The notes beneath the pieces were generated by a model. That model saw only the letters and a list, made by a program, of their open reading frames with translations. It was not told where the DNA came from and searched no databases. From NCBI GenBank assembly GCA_937128785.1, contig CAKZMS010000326.1:1-6839 (forward strand): DNA of 6,839 bases, in the 5' to 3' direction. Shown one piece after another: positions 4,348-6,839 of this stretch (the first letter of the stretch is position 1; each line of letters opens with the position of its first letter). Both the position numbers and the translations under genes were made by a program. The stretch is from an uncultured Opitutaceae bacterium (GTDB lineage Bacteria > Verrucomicrobiota > Verrucomicrobiia > Opitutales > Opitutaceae).

Positions 4348-6839
4348 TTTGGTCAAAGCCCTCCTGCGTCCGACGAAACCGCGGTTTTGACCGATCGCCT
4401 GGACGCCGAATTGGGCACCCGCGTGAGAGGCCTGGTGGCGAAAATCAATCAACTTGAGACTTCTCTTGAGACGGCGAATCGCGAACGCCTGCGCCATCAA
4501 AGCGGTGAGCGCTACAACGCCGCCAAGATTCAAGAGCAGCGACACGTGACCGAGCATGTTCGCGCCGAACTGGCCAAAGTGAATCAAGACCTCGGCCCCT
4601 TGGTCGATCGACTGGAGCGGGAAAAGTCCGAGTTACAGAACCTGGTGGCGCACAACGAGCGGGAACACGAAAAACGTCGGCTCGAATTGGAGTTCAAACT
4701 GCAACGCGTGGTCCAATCCGGCTCCTGGGTCTTTACCTCCCCCCTGCGGGCGCTTCGTCGGGTTTTTCTCGATAGGTTTCTCCGGCAAGACAACGCCGCC
4801 GACAAGACCACCGCTCAGGCGGCAGGCCCGGTTGAGCAAGCCGAAGATTCGGTCGCGTTGGACTTCAGCCTTCCCCACTCAATCGACGAACCGGCGGATT
4901 GGGCCGCGGTGCCCTCCCGCGGACGTATCCGGGGATGGGTTGTCACCACCGACCAACAAGAAATCGTCGACCTGAGAATCCGGGCTGGAGACCTCAAGCT
5001 CGAGGTCAGCCTCGGCGTCCCTCGTCCCGATGTGGCGACCTTGCACCCGGATTACCCCTACGCCCGCAATGCCGGATTCACTGCCGACTATGAGTTGCCG
5101 CCGGGATGGAAGGGAGAAACTCTTTTTGAAGCTTTGACCGGCGATGGACAGTGGCGACGTTTTGCCGCGCGCCATACCGTCGTGATGTCGGGGGCAAAAG
5201 ACAGTCTGCGCCATCACTACCGCGAATGGGTTCAGCGCTTCGATACCCTCACCTTGGCGGACACCATCAATCACCGGGCTCGAATCGAGGCGATGCCGGC
5301 CGAGGAGTGCCCGCTGATTTCGATCGTGATGCCGGTCTACAATCCGCCGGAAGTTTGGCTGCGGCGAGCAATCGAAGCGGTGCGCGACCAATACTATCCC
5401 AATTGGGAATTGTGCATCTCCGACGATGCGAGCACCGAACCGCACGTGGCGAAGGTGCTCGCCGAATTCAGCAATGCCGATGCTCGGATCAAAATAGCGC
5501 ACCGCCCCCGCAATGGCCACATCTCCGCGGCGTCGAACACCGCGCTGCAACTGGCGACCGGCGAATTCTGCGCCCTGCTCGATCACGATGATGAACTGGC
5601 GCCCCACGCCTTAGCCGAAGTGGTGTATGCCTTGCAGAAGAAGCCGGAGCTCGAATTCATTTATACGGACGAAGATAAGATCGACGAGGGTGGTTACCGC
5701 TCCGATCCGTATTTCAAACCCGATTGGAATCCGGATTTGTTGAATGGGCAGAACTACACCTGCCACCTCTCCGTCTTTCGCACCCGACGGATGCGTGACA
5801 TCGGGGGATTCCGGGAAGGCCTGGAAGGTAGTCAAGATTGGGACCTCACCCTTAGGGCCACCCGTGACCTCGCCGCCTCAAACGTGCATCACATTCCCCG
5901 GGTCCTCTACCACTGGCGGGCGATTCCCGGGTCCACCGCGCTGGTGATCGACCAAAAGGAAGACTACCCGTTTTTGGCCGCCGAACGGGCCCTCAAGGAC
6001 GAACTGACCGCCCGGGGGCAAACCGCCGAGGTGATACCCGTGGAGGGTCGACATTGGCGGATCCGTTACCCGCTCCCCTCCCCGGCGCCGTCGGTCAGCC
6101 TGATCATTCCCACGCACAACGGTTACGAGTTGCTGCGGACCTGTATCGACTCGATTCGCAGTCGCACCGCATACCCCAATTTCGAAATCGTGGTGGTGGA
6201 TCACGAATCAGACGATCCCACGATCCTCAAGTATTTCACCCAACTTGAATCCGAAGGCGTCAAGGTGATGCGCTATCAAGGAGCCTTCAATTTTTCGGCG
6301 ATCAACAACTTCGCCGCGGAATACGCCAACGGACAGTTTCTCGCTTTCCTGAACAACGATCTGGAAGCAACACAGGCAGATTGGCTGACCGAAATGGTGT
6401 CGCAGGCCGCCCGTCCTGAAATTGGGGCGGTGGGGGCCATGCTCTACTATCCGGATGACACGGTTCAGCATGCCGGCGTGATATTGGGAATCGGGGGTTT
6501 GAACGGCTCCCCCTCCGTCGCAGGCCATGCCTTCAAAGACGCCAAACGAGGAAGTGAAGGCCAACGCAATCGCCTGAGGCTGGTGCAGAATTATTCCGCC
6601 GTGACTGCGGCTTGTATGGTGGTTCGCCGCACCACCTTCAAGGAGGTCGGAGGATTCGACGCGAAGGACCTGGCCGTAGCCTTCAACGACATCGATTTCT
6701 GCCTCAAAGTGCGCCAAGCCGGCTATCGCAATTTATGGACCCCCTTTGCCGAGCTCTATCATCATGAATCGGCCAGCCGGGGCATTGAGGACTCGCCCGA
6801 CAAACTGGACCGCTTTGCCGGAGAGGTCGTGACCATGTG
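3178..6839 (+). CDS. Giant multidomain glycosyltransferase GT4-coiled coil-beta domain-GT2-GT2 (RfbC-like), 3' end cut by window
   Basis: No stop codon occurs in 1220 codons and the frame is still open at the window end. Order: GT4-like GT-B domain (about 1-390), coiled coil (about 403-511), SGSWVFTSPLRALRR linker (514-528), beta-rich accessory domain (about 575-668), GT2 domain A (about 711-930) and GT2 domain B (971 to past the edge). The tandem GT2 half resembles proteins annotated as RfbC, named for a Myxococcus xanthus O-antigen protein. The likely role is consecutive sugar additions to a surface polysaccharide by one polypeptide. The GTG at 3178 is chosen because it gives MNILFANYGD, a typical GT4 first strand. 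It lies 14 bases after the previous stop and no Shine-Dalgarno is seen; the spacer is pyrimidine-rich (CCCTCCC at 3170-3176). Domain B already has its full set of motifs, so the C-terminus may be near unless another domain follows. Domain calls are firm; substrates are unknown. Confidence 0.92.
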   Translation, partial: MNILFANYGDCTSNSLNHIGAFANQLIRNGHDCIVAIPNHPETARVLPHPLFRVVTFDRMLDEPRAFANRRGADVVQVWTPRENVRSFAMRYLVSAPDARLIIHLEDNEEHLTRSFLEREETSLEPNADHELAERLPGNLSIPLRARHFLKIAHGLTPITAKLREVTPYSVPTPLLHPGIEALPKFSTEEITRERANLVNSENEKLIVYTGSTTFANLPDVKCLATAVRILNESGIPTRLIRTGLQPEEYREALAELGGSFVTDLGFVPKSRLPRLLAAADVLVQPGAAGDFNDYRLPSKLPEFLWAGRPTVLPATNIGAQIRDGREGLLLANDSPEEIARRCREVFENPELAAQLGKGAQSFAQLHFNLTANTQGLANFYESLASAESVFGQSPPASDETAVLTDRLDAELGTRVRGLVAKINQLETSLETANRERLRHQSGERYNAAKIQEQRHVTEHVRAELAKVNQDLGPLVDRLEREKSELQNLVAHNEREHEKRRLELEFKLQRVVQSGSWVFTSPLRALRRVFLDRFLRQDNAADKTTAQAAGPVEQAEDSVALDFSLPHSIDEPADWAAVPSRGRIRGWVVTTDQQEIVDLRIRAGDLKLEVSLGVPRPDVATLHPDYPYARNAGFTADYELPPGWKGETLFEALTGDGQWRRFAARHTVVMSGAKDSLRHHYREWVQRFDTLTLADTINHRARIEAMPAEECPLISIVMPVYNPPEVWLRRAIEAVRDQYYPNWELCISDDASTEPHVAKVLAEFSNADARIKIAHRPRNGHISAASNTALQLATGEFCALLDHDDELAPHALAEVVYALQKKPELEFIYTDEDKIDEGGYRSDPYFKPDWNPDLLNGQNYTCHLSVFRTRRMRDIGGFREGLEGSQDWDLTLRATRDLAASNVHHIPRVLYHWRAIPGSTALVIDQKEDYPFLAAERALKDELTARGQTAEVIPVEGRHWRIRYPLPSPAPSVSLIIPTHNGYELLRTCIDSIRSRTAYPNFEIVVVDHESDDPTILKYFTQLESEGVKVMRYQGAFNFSAINNFAAEYANGQFLAFLNNDLEATQADWLTEMVSQAARPEIGAVGAMLYYPDDTVQHAGVILGIGGLNGSPSVAGHAFKDAKRGSEGQRNRLRLVQNYSAVTAACMVVRRTTFKEVGGFDAKDLAVAFNDIDFCLKVRQAGYRNLWTPFAELYHHESASRGIEDSPDKLDRFAGEVVTM
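4384..4722 (+). other. Domain: coiled coil with SW/PLR linker motif following
   Basis: Residues 403-511 of the giant protein are rich in Glu, Arg, Lys, Gln and Leu, with a single proline (P474). Hydrophobic residues fall in a 3-4 heptad pattern: V416, L419, I423, L426, L430, and again L465, V468, L472, L475, L479, then L486 and L489. This predicts a long alpha-helical coiled coil that could dimerise the protein or act as a rigid spacer. Immediately after it, SGSWVFTSPLR (514-524) resembles a short SW..T.PLR motif I recognise in other large bacterial glycosyltransferases, where it also follows helical linkers. Confidence 0.75.
4900..5181 (+). other. Domain: beta-rich accessory module between coiled coil and GT2 pair
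   Basis: Residues 575-668 contain alternating short hydrophobic strands: RGRIRGWVV (581-589), EIVDLRIRAG (595-604) and LKLEVSLG (606-613), then the RPDVATLHP signature (616-624), NAGFTADYELPPGW (631-644), a strand around LFEALTGDGQW (649-659) and RRFAARHTVV. No catalytic motif is visible. Similar GW...RPDVA..P...GF segments precede GT2 domains in other large glycosyltransferases as I recall them. A beta-sandwich that positions or binds glycan is an inference from the strand pattern and position, not a demonstrated function. Confidence 0.6.
5308..5967 (+). other. Domain: GT2 module A (DHDD type, RfbC-like)
   Basis: Residues 711-930 form a GT-A fold: ISIVMPVYNPP (714-724), CISDDAST (746-753), NGHISAASNTAL (779-790), the metal-binding LDHDDEL (801-807), FIYTDEDKID (827-836), GGFREGLEGSQDWDLTLR (876-893, with the putative base region QDWD) and the closing HHIPRVLYHWR (904-914). 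This is the classic arrangement of inverting GT2 enzymes in O-antigen and rhamnan-type synthesis. The DHDD metal site differs from the NND site of the following module, so the two probably use different sugars or linkages. Confidence 0.88.
6088..6839 (+). other. Domain: GT2 module B (NND type), cut by window edge
   Basis: Residues 971-1220 and beyond: VSLIIPTHNGYE (973-984), IVVVDHESDD (1004-1013), FNFSAINNFAA (1037-1047), metal site FLNNDLEA (1057-1064), VQHAGVILG (1096-1104), SAVTAACMVVRR (1140-1151), GGFD (1158-1161), FNDIDFCLKVRQAGY (1169-1183) and the late YHHESASRG (1194-1202). The same motif set occurs in the GT2 domain of the first gene, including VTAAC and a final acidic DVD/DID-CL block, so these two domains are closer to each other than either is to module A. 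Only the extreme C-terminus of the fold should be missing. Confidence 0.88.

Noticed and set aside
5287..5295. GAGG followed by an in-frame ATG (Met706) just before GT2 module A
   Set aside because: The spacing of two bases is too short for a normal Shine-Dalgarno, so an internal start is unlikely.
4879..5607. A 242-codon open frame on the minus strand
   Set aside because: It lies wholly inside the giant gene, opposite conserved beta-domain and GT2 motifs. Its translation has no recognisable domain and is a by-product of GC-rich codon use.
6208..6717. A 169-codon minus-strand open frame
   Set aside because: It is antisense to GT2 module B, whose motifs are intact on the plus strand. It shows no ribosome binding site or family resemblance.
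1..6839. Search for CRISPR repeats, tRNA or rRNA genes, insertion sequences, riboswitches and intrinsic terminators
   Set aside because: Nearly every base lies inside a coding region and no repeat array, RNA fold with T-tract or transposase motif was seen.

Overview
The window is a densely packed stretch of a bacterial glycan-assembly locus. All three genes lie on the + strand and all encode glycosyltransferases (GTs). By eye the GC content is in the high fifties to about 60%. There is no intergenic space beyond 14 bases, and no RNA gene, mobile element, CRISPR array, promoter or terminator could be seen. Multi-domain GTs of this type (RfbC-like tandem GT2 modules, coiled-coil linkers) are common in surface-polysaccharide or O-antigen loci of free-living bacteria with complex envelopes, such as Myxococcota, Verrucomicrobiota, Planctomycetota and Proteobacteria. 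The GC looks low for a myxobacterium. A Verrucomicrobiota-like or similar host is only a guess.

Layout: (1) 9-2033, a 674-residue GT2-GT4 fusion. (2) 2030-3163, a 377-residue stand-alone GT4 enzyme that overlaps gene 1 by ATGA. (3) 3178 to the window end, a frame with no stop across 1220 codons and truncated by the window edge. Gene 3 encodes a GT4-like domain, a coiled coil, a short SW/PLR linker motif, a beta-rich accessory domain and two consecutive GT2 domains. This third gene covers more than half the window and is the main feature of the region.

Together the three polypeptides carry six GT domains (three GT-A/GT2, three GT-B/GT4). The likely joint role is stepwise addition of several different sugars to one lipid-linked or surface glycan (O-antigen, capsule or exopolysaccharide), with successive transfer steps physically joined in the fused proteins. 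Donors, acceptors and linkages cannot be read from the sequence. No transporter, polymerase or sugar-nucleotide synthesis gene lies inside the window, so the type of glycan is undetermined.

I do not see a demonstrably new biological system. The points most worth checking are the architecture of the giant third protein, the degenerate active-site motif in its first domain, an internal Shine-Dalgarno plus ATG at the domain junction of gene 1, and a -1 open frame with an A6 run linking genes 2 and 3.
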